The notes under the pieces are model-generated. The model saw only the letters and a program-made list of their open reading frames with translations, did not search any database and had not been told where the DNA came from. Positions 24,247-31,281 of a DNA stretch of 64,000 bases are shown here, one piece after another (the first letter of the stretch is position 1; every line of letters starts with the position of its first letter). Location of the stretch: the NCBI RefSeq assembly GCF_017161445.1, contig NZ_CP071060.1:3720001-3784000 (forward strand). The letters run 5' to 3'. The position numbers were made by a program, and so were the translations under genes. This DNA comes from Niveibacterium microcysteis (GTDB taxonomy: Bacteria > Pseudomonadota > Gammaproteobacteria > Burkholderiales > Rhodocyclaceae).

Positions 24247-24269
24247 GGCGGGGCCATTCCGGCCCCGCC
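24247..24269 (-). other. Intercistronic hairpin between fadE and thiolase
   Basis: GGCGGGGCC and GGCCCCGCC form a perfect 9-bp stem with a 5-base loop, without a following T-run on the minus strand. It may set relative mRNA levels of fadE and the thiolase by stabilising 3' ends or partly stopping transcription. Confidence 0.5.
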
Positions 24270-24291
24270 TGTTCGGTTGGATTTACTTCGA

Positions 24292-26787
24292 TCAGGCTGC
24301 CGCGAGCGACGCCTGTGCGACCGGCTTGTCCGCCGGGCGGATGTGCGACTTGGCGTCGCCAATGCCGAGGTCGTTCGGGAAGTCATCCACACGGATCACC
24401 TTGGCGCGCAGCACATCACGACGCGCCAGCAGCTCCGCCTCGTCGCGACTGATCACACCCGTCGCCTGAGCTTGGGCAAGCAGCTCGGCCGGCTGACGCG
24501 CGTTCAGCTTGCCGGCCTTCTGTGCGGCACGCAGCTTGGCTTCGACCGCGTCGGCCTTGACCGTGGCCTCGAGCGCCAGCTCGAGCACGCCAACCGGATC
24601 TTCTTCGTTGCCGCGATCGACAAACGAACCGGCGACCAGACGATCGCGCGTTTCGCTCGGCGCTATCAGCAGCGAGGCGACCTTGTGGCCCAGCTTGTCC
24701 GACGGCACCACATACGGACGGCCCAGCGGGAAGATCAGACGACGCAGCACCATCGACAGGAAGCGGTTCGGGAAGTTGGAGATCACGCCCTCGAACGCGT
24801 TCTGCGCCTTGAACATGGCATCCCAGATCGCCCAGTGCATCAGCGGTGCATCAGCCTGCTGGCGACCTTCCTGCTCATAGCGCTTGAGCGTGGCCGAGCA
24901 CAGGTACATCTGCGACAGGATGTCGCCGAGGCGTGCGGAGAGCTTTTCCTTGCGCTTGAGATCGCCACCCATCGTCAGCATCGACACATCGGCGAGGAAG
25001 GCGAAGGCGGCCGAGAAGCGGGTCAGTTGCTGGTAGTAGCGCTTGGTTTCGGGCGCCACATCCGGCGTGCGGACCCAGTGCGAACCCGTCAGGCCGTAAA
25101 CCAAGGCACGCGCCGCGTTGCTGACGGTAAAGCCGATGTGGCTGAACAACGCACCGTCAAACGTCTTCAAACCGCGCGCGACATCCGTATCCTGCGCCGC
25201 CTGCATTTCCTTCAGCACGAACGGATGGCAACGGATTGCACCCTGCCCGAAGATGATCAGGCTGCGCGTCAGGATGTTCGCACCTTCCACGGTGATGCCG
25301 ATCGGGATCTGCTGATAGGCGCGCGCCAGGAAGTTCTGCGGCCCCATGCAGATGCCCTTGCCGCCCAGTATGTCCATACCGTCGTTCACAACGGTACGGG
25401 CGCGCTCAGTGACGTGGTACTTCACGATCGCGGACACCACCGAGGGCTTCTCGCCCAGATCGATCGCGCCGGCAGTGAAGGTACGCGCGGCATCGCACAT
25501 GTAGAGGTTGCCGCCGATACGGGCGAGCGGCTCTTCGATGCCCTCGAACTTGCCGATCGAGGTCTTGAACTGGGCGCGAACGCGGGAGTAAGCACCGACT
25601 GCGCGTGCAGTGAGCTTCATCATGCCGGTGTTGGAGCCCGGCAGCGAGATCGAACGACCTGCGGCAAGGCACTCCATCAGCATGCGCCAGCCCTGGCCGG
25701 CCATCTTCGGGCCGCCGATGATGAACTCGAGCGGCATGAAGACGTCGTTACCCCAGTTCGGGCCGTTGTGGAACATGGCATTGAGCGGCTGGTGACGACG
25801 CCCGATGTTCACGCCCGGGTGGGTGTTCGGCACCAGCGCGCAGGTGATGCCGAGGTCCTCCACATCGCCGAGCAGCTTGTCCGGGTCGTACAGGCGGAAG
25901 GCCAGGCCCAGCACCGTGCAGATCGGGCCCAGCGTGATGTAACGCTTGTCCCAGGTCACCCGCATACCGAGGACTTCCTTGCCCTGGTACATGCCCCTGC
26001 AGATGATGCCGCGATCCGGAATCGAAGCCGCGTCGGAACCGGCGACCGGGCTGGTCAGCGCGAAGGCCGGAATCTCGATACCCTTGGCCAGGCGCGGCAG
26101 GTAGTAATCCTTCTGCTCCTTCGTGCCGTAGTGCAGCAGCAGTTCGGCCGGGCCGAGCGAGTTCGGCACCATCACCGACACCGCAGAGGCCGACGAACGC
26201 GTCGCAAGCTTGGTCACCACCTCGGAGTGGGCGATCGCCGAGAAGCCTTTGCCGCCGTACTCCTTCGGGATGATCATGCCAAGGAAGCCCTTGTCCTTGA
26301 TGTACTGCCAGACATGGGGCGGAAGGTCGTTGTAGAGATTGGTCGTATCCCAATCGCTGACCATGCGGCAGAGCTCTTCGGTCTCGTTCTCGACGAAGGC
26401 CTTTTCTTCTGCGCTGAGCTTGGCCGCCGGAATCTCGAGCAACCGCTTCCAGTTCGGGCGGCCGGCGAAGAGTTCGCCATCCCACCAAACAGTACCCGCC
26501 TCGAGTGCTGTCTTTTCAGTGTCGGACATCGCCGGAAGGATCTTCCGGTAGAGGCCGAAGACCGGGCTGGTGATCAGCGCACGGCGCAAGGGCGGCAACA
26601 CGAAGATGCCGAGCAATACAACATAGATACCGATGCTCGCGGCCGTAGCCGGCACCGACCACGCTGCCACTTGTGACATCCCTGCCAGCCATGCCACACC
26701 GGCAACAAGCCAGGCAAAAAGGGGCGCCCGCCCAAAGGCGAGCGCGATTGCCATGAGAGGAAGCAAGCAAACCAGAAGCCAAAACAT
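24292..26787 (-). CDS. fadE: FadE-type acyl-CoA dehydrogenase
   Basis: FadE catalyses the first step of beta-oxidation, FAD-dependent oxidation of acyl-CoA to trans-2-enoyl-CoA. The 831-residue product matches the long proteobacterial FadE (about 815 residues). Two to three N-terminal membrane helices (residues 1-70) come first, then LPAMSDTEKTALEAGTVWWDGELF, IIPKEYGGKGFSAIAHSEVV, and FALTSPVAGSDAASIPDRG (the flavin-site region). A helical FAD domain is followed by the C-terminal DUF1974-type extension. It is 17 bp downstream of the psrA-type gene. Together with the thiolase it forms a regulator-dehydrogenase-thiolase unit. Electrons would pass to ETF, which is not encoded here. Confidence 0.95.
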   Translation of the reverse strand: MFWLLVCLLPLMAIALAFGRAPLFAWLVAGVAWLAGMSQVAAWSVPATAASIGIYVVLLGIFVLPPLRRALITSPVFGLYRKILPAMSDTEKTALEAGTVWWDGELFAGRPNWKRLLEIPAAKLSAEEKAFVENETEELCRMVSDWDTTNLYNDLPPHVWQYIKDKGFLGMIIPKEYGGKGFSAIAHSEVVTKLATRSSASAVSVMVPNSLGPAELLLHYGTKEQKDYYLPRLAKGIEIPAFALTSPVAGSDAASIPDRGIICRGMYQGKEVLGMRVTWDKRYITLGPICTVLGLAFRLYDPDKLLGDVEDLGITCALVPNTHPGVNIGRRHQPLNAMFHNGPNWGNDVFMPLEFIIGGPKMAGQGWRMLMECLAAGRSISLPGSNTGMMKLTARAVGAYSRVRAQFKTSIGKFEGIEEPLARIGGNLYMCDAARTFTAGAIDLGEKPSVVSAIVKYHVTERARTVVNDGMDILGGKGICMGPQNFLARAYQQIPIGITVEGANILTRSLIIFGQGAIRCHPFVLKEMQAAQDTDVARGLKTFDGALFSHIGFTVSNAARALVYGLTGSHWVRTPDVAPETKRYYQQLTRFSAAFAFLADVSMLTMGGDLKRKEKLSARLGDILSQMYLCSATLKRYEQEGRQQADAPLMHWAIWDAMFKAQNAFEGVISNFPNRFLSMVLRRLIFPLGRPYVVPSDKLGHKVASLLIAPSETRDRLVAGSFVDRGNEEDPVGVLELALEATVKADAVEAKLRAAQKAGKLNARQPAELLAQAQATGVISRDEAELLARRDVLRAKVIRVDDFPNDLGIGDAKSHIRPADKPVAQASLAAA

Positions 26788-26804
26788 CGCCGTCTCCTTA
26801 AGCG

Positions 26805-27542
26805 TTAGGCGCGCGCAGCACCGAAATCCGGGGTCAAGACCCCGCCCCCGACATCCCCCGTCGGAAACTGCGCGTGCGGGCTGATCAATTCCGGAAGGGG
26901 AGCCCGCAATCCCCCTAGAAGAAAGGACATCAACCGCGGCGCCATGAGCGCCGGGTCGTCATCGAAACGGCCGCTGACAAGTTGCAGGGCGTCGATACCG
27001 GAAATCGCGTACGACACCGCCCCCATCATGAAATGCAGCCGCCACATGATCTCGGCCAGCGGCACACCGGGCAGCGCCCGGCGCAGCGCGTCGGAATAGC
27101 GACTGATCACATCGCTGAACTCCTCGGCCATGAATTTGCGGATGAACTGAGCCGGCTCGGTGTAGGTCCGGCCAAGCAGGCGCATGAAGGTGTGGCCACC
27201 ATGGCGCGTATCGGTCGCCATCGCCAGCACAGGCCCGAAGAAGCCCTCGAGCACCTGGCTGGGTTTGAGCGGCGCGCCCTGGGCCTCCAGCTCCATGCTG
27301 TCGAGCACCTCAAGACGCATCCGATTGAGCTGGAACAGGCGGCGGTGGAAGACGGCCTGAAAGAGCGCCTCCTTCGTACCGAAGTGGTAGTTCACCGCCG
27401 CCAGATTCACCCCAGCCTGACCGGTGATGAGGCGCATGGATGTGCCTTCGAAGCCATGCTCTGTGAAGAGCACTTCGGCCACATCCAGGATGCGCTCGCG
27501 GGTATCCCCCCCACTACGCGATTCACCAGTCAGAGTTGCCAC
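26805..27542 (-). CDS. psrA: PsrA-type TetR family regulator of fatty-acid degradation
   Basis: The 245-residue protein has a TetR helix-turn-helix (RERILDVAEVLFTEHGFEGTSMRLITGQAGVNLAAVNYHFGTKEAL, residues about 15-60). The core MRLITGQAGVNLAAVNYHFG closely resembles Pseudomonas PsrA, whose ligand is a long-chain fatty acid or acyl-CoA. The C-terminal ligand domain includes GFFGPVLAMATDTRHGGHTFMRLLGRTYTEP. A 25-residue tail is rich in Gly and Pro. It begins the unit psrA-fadE-thiolase and sits next to its own predicted promoter. Such regulators repress beta-oxidation genes until acyl ligand binds. FadP of other betaproteobacteria is the alternative name. Confidence 0.9.
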   Translation of the reverse strand: MATLTGESRSGGDTRERILDVAEVLFTEHGFEGTSMRLITGQAGVNLAAVNYHFGTKEALFQAVFHRRLFQLNRMRLEVLDSMELEAQGAPLKPSQVLEGFFGPVLAMATDTRHGGHTFMRLLGRTYTEPAQFIRKFMAEEFSDVISRYSDALRRALPGVPLAEIMWRLHFMMGAVSYAISGIDALQLVSGRFDDDPALMAPRLMSFLLGGLRAPLPELISPHAQFPTGDVGGGVLTPDFGAARA

Positions 27543-27561
27543 GGATCCCCCACCCGCAGTT

Positions 27562-27575
27562 CAAACGTTCGTTTT
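27562..27575. promoter_or_regulatory. PsrA-like operator over the psrA transcription start
   Basis: CAAACGTTCGTTTT contains the inverted repeat AAACG-TT-CGTTT. It resembles the CAAAC-N4-GTTTG pattern reported for PsrA-class regulators, with one mismatch. It overlaps the predicted transcription start (about 27570, minus strand), the expected position for autorepression. Confidence 0.55.
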
Positions 27576-27576
27576 A

Positions 27577-27604
27577 ATCATACGTCAGATCGACAGCGTG
27601 TCAA
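27577..27604 (-). promoter_or_regulatory. Predicted sigma-70 promoter of psrA-fadE-thiolase
   Basis: On the minus strand TTGACA (27604-27599) and TATGAT (27582-27577) are 16 bp apart: a consensus -35 and a near-consensus -10 box. The predicted start near 27570 leaves a leader of about 28 bases before the psrA start codon at 27542. Confidence 0.65.
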
Positions 27605-27611
27605 GAAGTTT

Positions 27612-27629
27612 CCGTACGCATCCGTATGT
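27612..27629. promoter_or_regulatory. Lipid-regulon operator candidate, site D
   Basis: CCGTACGCATCCGTATGT matches the ideal repeat at 12 of 14 arm positions. It lies just upstream of the psrA -35 box and 94 bp upstream of the divergent ABC exporter, so it could act on either gene. Confidence 0.5.
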
Positions 27630-27710
27630 GCGCCGCAGCATTGTCCGCACTGGCGTTGCGGGTATCCGCAAGAATCCTTGCGCGAAGGCAGAGCCGCGGC
27701 ACCGAACCGC

Positions 27711-27716
27711 TAGAAT
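27711..27716 (+). promoter_or_regulatory. Putative -10 box of a leaderless ABC exporter promoter
   Basis: TAGAAT is followed by six bases and the ATG at 27723, the same arrangement as at recG. No ribosome-binding site is visible before that ATG, and no clear -35 box is seen. Confidence 0.4.
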
Positions 27717-27722
27717 GTCGCC

Positions 27723-29531
27723 ATGCGACGCGGATCCAGCCTTCCCCCTCCAAGCCCAGCCAGCGGCGAACGCCACGACTGGGACACCCTCAAATCCCTG
27801 CTGCCGTACCTGTGGCGCTACCGCCGCCGGGTCGGCTTTGCCATGCTTTGCCTGCTCTCGGCAAAGTTCGCGAACGTTGGCGTTCCGCTGATCTTCAAGC
27901 AGTTGATTGATGGGCTGACGATCACACGAGAGCAGGCGTTCGTCGTAGTGCCCGCCGCGCTACTTCTGGCCTACGGCATATTGCGCTTCTCGACCTCGCT
28001 GTTCACCGAGCTGCGTGAGATCGTCTTTGCGCGGGTAACGCAGGAAGCGGTGCGGCATATTTCGCTGGAGGTCTTTCGCCACCTCCACTCGCTGTCGCTG
28101 CGCTTTCATCTGGAACGACAGACCGGCGGCCTGACGCGTGATATCGAACGCGGTACACGCTCGATCGGCTCACTGATCAGCTACACGCTCTATTCGATCC
28201 TGCCGACGCTGGTCGAGATCACGCTGGTCATCGGCATCCTTCTCAAGCGCTACGAACCCAGCTTCGCGCTGATCACGCTGGCAACCCTGGCCCTGTACAT
28301 CACCTTCACGATTACCGTCACCAACTGGCGCACCGCCCTGCGCAGGCAGGCCAACGAACTCGACTCCGCCGCCAATGCGCGGGCGATCGACAGCCTGCTG
28401 AACTACGAAACGGTGAAGTACTTCAATAACGAGGACTTTGAAGCGCAGCGCTACGACACCCAGTTGCGGACCTGGATCGCCGCACAGATCCGAAACCAGT
28501 ATTCGCTCTCAGCGCTCAACCTCGGTCAAGCGCTGATCATTGCCTTTGGCGTGACGGCGATGATGTGGCGCGCTGTCGCGGGCGTCATCGCTGGCACGAT
28601 GACGATCGGCGATATCGTGCTGGTCAATGCCTTCCTGATTCAGCTCTACATCCCGCTCAACTTCCTCGGCGTGATGTACCGCGAGATCCGCCAAGCGCTT
28701 ACCGACATCGAGCGCATGTTCGGGCTTCTCAAAACCAATCGGGAAGTTGAAGACAAGCCGGACGCGCGCGACCTGCCGGAAGGCCCGCTTGGCGTGCGTT
28801 TTGCAAGCGTGGACTTTCACTACGAGGCCAAACGCCAGATCCTGTTCGGCGTGGATATCGATGTGCCAGCAGGCAGAACCGTCGCGGTCGTCGGCCATTC
28901 CGGATCCGGCAAGTCAACGCTCGCGCGGCTGCTGTTCCGCTTCTACGACGTCAGCGGAGGTCGCCTTGAAATCGGCGGGCAGGACATCCGGAATATTCGC
29001 CAGCACAGCCTGCGCAGAGCGATCGGCATCGTCCCGCAAGACACCGTGCTGTTCAACGACACGATCCGGTACAACATCGAGTACGGCCGGCCCGGCGCAT
29101 CGCAGTCCGAAATCGAGGCCGCCGCCCGCGCCGCGCAGCTACACGATTTCGTCGCACGCCTGCCCGACGGCTACGAAACCCGCGTCGGCGAACGCGGCCT
29201 GAAGCTCTCCGGGGGCGAAAAACAGCGTGTCGCGATCGCGCGAGCACTACTTAAGAACCCGCCCATCCTCATCTTCGATGAGGCGACGTCGGCGCTCGAC
29301 TCGAAAACCGAGCAGGCGATCCAGGCTCAACTGGAGGCTGCGGCTCGAGGTAGAACCGCCATCGTGATTGCGCACCGCCTTTCGACGGTGATGAATGCGG
29401 ACGAGATCCTCGTGCTGGACGGCGGCCGCGTCGTGGAACGCGGCCAACACGCTGCGCTGCTCAGCCGAGACGGCGCCTATGCTTCAATGTGGGCGTTGCA
29501 GCAACGCGAGGCGGCAGAGCAGGCCGCCTAA
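27723..29531 (+). CDS. Atm1/HMT1-type ABC exporter (membrane and ATPase domains fused)
   Basis: The 602-residue half-transporter has six membrane helices (about residues 30-310) and a C-terminal ATPase. The ATPase carries Walker A GHSGSGKST, Q-loop VPQDTVLFND, signature [16 protein letters not shown], Walker B ILIFDEATSALD and the switch His in IVIAHRLSTV. The membrane part has TGGLTRDIERGTRSIGSL and NYETVKYFNNEDFEAQRY, which are characteristic of the Atm1/ABCB7/HMT1 branch. Those exporters move glutathione-linked sulfur or metal conjugates out of the compartment. It is divergent from psrA. Its stop codon overlaps that of the convergent parA-like gene. Confidence 0.93.
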   Translation: MRRGSSLPPPSPASGERHDWDTLKSLLPYLWRYRRRVGFAMLCLLSAKFANVGVPLIFKQLIDGLTITREQAFVVVPAALLLAYGILRFSTSLFTELREIVFARVTQEAVRHISLEVFRHLHSLSLRFHLERQTGGLTRDIERGTRSIGSLISYTLYSILPTLVEITLVIGILLKRYEPSFALITLATLALYITFTITVTNWRTALRRQANELDSAANARAIDSLLNYETVKYFNNEDFEAQRYDTQLRTWIAAQIRNQYSLSALNLGQALIIAFGVTAMMWRAVAGVIAGTMTIGDIVLVNAFLIQLYIPLNFLGVMYREIRQALTDIERMFGLLKTNREVEDKPDARDLPEGPLGVRFASVDFHYEAKRQILFGVDIDVPAGRTVAVVGHSGSGKSTLARLLFRFYDVSGGRLEIGGQDIRNIRQHSLRRAIGIVPQDTVLFNDTIRYNIEYGRPGASQSEIEAAARAAQLHDFVARLPDGYETRVGERGLKLSGGEKQRVAIARALLKNPPILIFDEATSALDSKTEQAIQAQLEAAARGRTAIVIAHRLSTVMNADEILVLDGGRVVERGQHAALLSRDGAYASMWALQQREAAEQAA

Positions 29532-30169
29532 GACTCCAGCAAACGCAGCCAGCGCTCGATCGGCACCCACTGCTGCCGATCCTTTGCAACGCGGCTTTCG
29601 GGCACGTCGTACAACGTAAGTCCGTGCGCCGCGAGCTGGATATAGTTCTGCGTGTCACGCAAATGGGCAAGCACCGGCAGGCCCAGGCTATCGGTAAACC
29701 GCTCCAGCTGCTCCGCCGACCGCGTCCGGGGATCCACGCGCATCGCGACAATCGCGATCTGCACCCCCTTTGCCGCTTTGAGCTCTGCCAAACCCTCAAG
29801 AAAACTGCGAGTCGCCAGGATGTCGAAAAGCGACGGCTGCAGCGGAACGATCACGGCGTCCGCAAGCTTCAACAGCCCTTTGAGCTTTTCCCCATGCAAG
29901 CCGGCCGGCGTATCAATCACCGCATGCGTCGTCCCCTTGGGCGGTCTGGCAGGCTGACCTGCCTCAAGCGCCCAACTCGATATCCTCGGAACGCCCGCCG
30001 GACGCAGCGAAAGCCAAGCCTTGGCTGACTGCTGCCGATCCACATCTCCCAGCATCACCCGCACCGATCCGTCCGGCGCGCCCCGCCACGCCAAATGCCC
30101 GGCCAAGTTAGTCGACAGCGTGCTCTTGCCGACACCGCCCTTTGGATTTGCCACCATCAGCACACGCAT
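29528..30169 (-). CDS. Orphan ParA/MinD-family ATPase
   Basis: The 213-residue protein starts MRVLMVANPKGGVGKSTLS, the deviant Walker A (KGGVGKST, residues about 10-17) of ParA-type ATPases. It continues with VMLGDVDRQQSAKAWL (switch I region) and THAVIDTPAGLHGEKL (switch II). No parB-like gene or cargo gene is adjacent, so this is an orphan positioning ATPase, possibly for chemoreceptors, flagella or another protein complex rather than the chromosome. The ATG at 30169 has GGAGG about nine bases upstream; a GTG three codons earlier is possible. The 3' end overlaps the ABC exporter stop codon in convergent orientation. Confidence 0.88.
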   Translation of the reverse strand: MRVLMVANPKGGVGKSTLSTNLAGHLAWRGAPDGSVRVMLGDVDRQQSAKAWLSLRPAGVPRISSWALEAGQPARPPKGTTHAVIDTPAGLHGEKLKGLLKLADAVIVPLQPSLFDILATRSFLEGLAELKAAKGVQIAIVAMRVDPRTRSAEQLERFTDSLGLPVLAHLRDTQNYIQLAAHGLTLYDVPESRVAKDRQQWVPIERWLRLLES

Positions 30170-30265
30170 CAGCCCCACCCTCCGCCCAGCCTTGTCGCAA
30201 GGATCTTAATGCAGAAGCTCAGGGAATCCGCTGATCGACGCCGCACGTGCTGAAGTGCCAAACGC

Positions 30266-30311
30266 AAAAAAAACGCCGCTTTCGCGGCGTCACACGTTTC
30301 GAGAGAAACGT
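30266..30311 (-). terminator. Tandem terminator after the PEP-CTERM gene
   Basis: On the minus strand a 7-bp stem ACGTTTC / GAAACGT with GAGA loop (30294-30311) is followed by a second stem, ACGCCGC / GCGGCGT (30273-30290). The second stem runs directly into eight T residues (the A-run at 30266-30273), a textbook terminator. Confidence 0.9.
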
Positions 30312-30336
30312 CAGAGCAGTTCGTAATACAAAATCC

Positions 30337-31134
30337 TCAACGGCGGCGCAGGCGGCTGATGGCGGCCAGACCGAGCCCGACCAACGCCAGCGAAGCGGGC
30401 TCCGGCACACTGGTCGGAACGTCGGCGACGACTGACTTGAGCTTCACGGCGTCATCACGCCCCCAGCCCAAGGTGCTGCCATTGACCAGCGGGTTGAACG
30501 CGCCGATCAGCCAGAACTTGGAATTCACGTTGCCGGCATTGATGCCCGTGGCAGCTCCGACAGCAACGTCACCGTAATGCCCGATCAGCGACCAGCCATA
30601 GTTGGCGAGATCAGAGTACTTCTTGCCAGCGAGCGAGGACGAGCATGTGCTCGTCGTTGCACACGCACCCGTCCCGGTATATGCAAGGACCGTCATGTCC
30701 GAATCGGTGCCTTTCCAACCAATCGAGAGACTGTTCAGCTTTACTGTGCTGGCAAAACTCAGAAGCACGGAGTCGTAACGCTGATTGTTGTCGATCGCAT
30801 GCTCAGGTGCGGCTGAATATAGGTCGCCAGCGTCACAAGTGGAGCCGCTCGAACAGCCATCCTTGTTGTGTTCGCCGATGCCACCGGTGTAAACACCCAT
30901 GTAGCCGGTCTCAAGCGTGTAGAGATCCGCATTCGCGCCCGAGCCATTGGTGTTCGAGTACATCGTCGCGGTCACGGTTGGCCCCGTGCTGGTGACGGTG
31001 CACGAGGAGGTCGTCGTATTCGGCACGGTGCATTTGCCCGCGCCCGAGTCGAACGCCCAGCTGTACGCAGCCGCCGCCGGGAGGCTTGCCCCCAACAACA
31101 CTGCAAACAACACGATTTTTTTCATGTGCGTCAT
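30337..31134 (-). CDS. PEP-CTERM surface protein
   Basis: The 265-residue product has a signal peptide (hydrophobic residues about 7-22, cleavage near AAAAYS). It ends in a PEP-CTERM tail: VPEPASL at about 243-249, a membrane helix and the basic end RLRRR. Such proteins are processed by exosortase and displayed with exopolysaccharide. The middle carries six cysteines in three pairs (residues 35/45, 94/100, 158/164) and AIDNNQRYDSVLLSFAS, which recalls the XDP1-like exosortase-dependent proteins; I hold that family call loosely. The ATG at 31134 has AGGG six bases upstream; ATG at 31125 is an alternative. A sigma-54-like element lies about 100 bp upstream. Confidence 0.9.
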   Translation of the reverse strand: MTHMKKIVLFAVLLGASLPAAAAYSWAFDSGAGKCTVPNTTTSSCTVTSTGPTVTATMYSNTNGSGANADLYTLETGYMGVYTGGIGEHNKDGCSSGSTCDAGDLYSAAPEHAIDNNQRYDSVLLSFASTVKLNSLSIGWKGTDSDMTVLAYTGTGACATTSTCSSSLAGKKYSDLANYGWSLIGHYGDVAVGAATGINAGNVNSKFWLIGAFNPLVNGSTLGWGRDDAVKLKSVVADVPTSVPEPASLALVGLGLAAISRLRRR

Positions 31135-31230
31135 GTCAAGCCCTGTCGCTTTCTATTCCGGGTTACCGGCGCTACAACCGAGTTAAAGCAAACCTCGGGC
31201 CAGTTCGTCCAAGCCATGTATTTCATGGGT

Positions 31231-31254
31231 TTGCGCGCACAACTTAAGCGCCAA
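31231..31254 (-). promoter_or_regulatory. Sigma-54-like promoter element upstream of the PEP-CTERM gene
   Basis: On the minus strand TTGGCGCTTAAGTTGTGC resembles the -24/-12 pattern TGGCRYR-N4-TTGCW, with T in place of the C of the -12 GC. It is 97 to 120 bp upstream of the start. The fit is imperfect, so this is a candidate only. A few PEP-CTERM systems are known to be run by sigma-54 and PrsR. Confidence 0.3.
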
Positions 31255-31281
31255 CCCGCCAATGCGTAAAAACTGCCGACA

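Noticed and set aside
24205..26676. Very long plus-strand open frame (over 800 codons) opposite fadE
   Set aside because: It is antisense to a gene with all FadE motifs, its translation is Arg/His/Gly-rich with no recognisable domain, and such mirror frames are common in GC-rich DNA.
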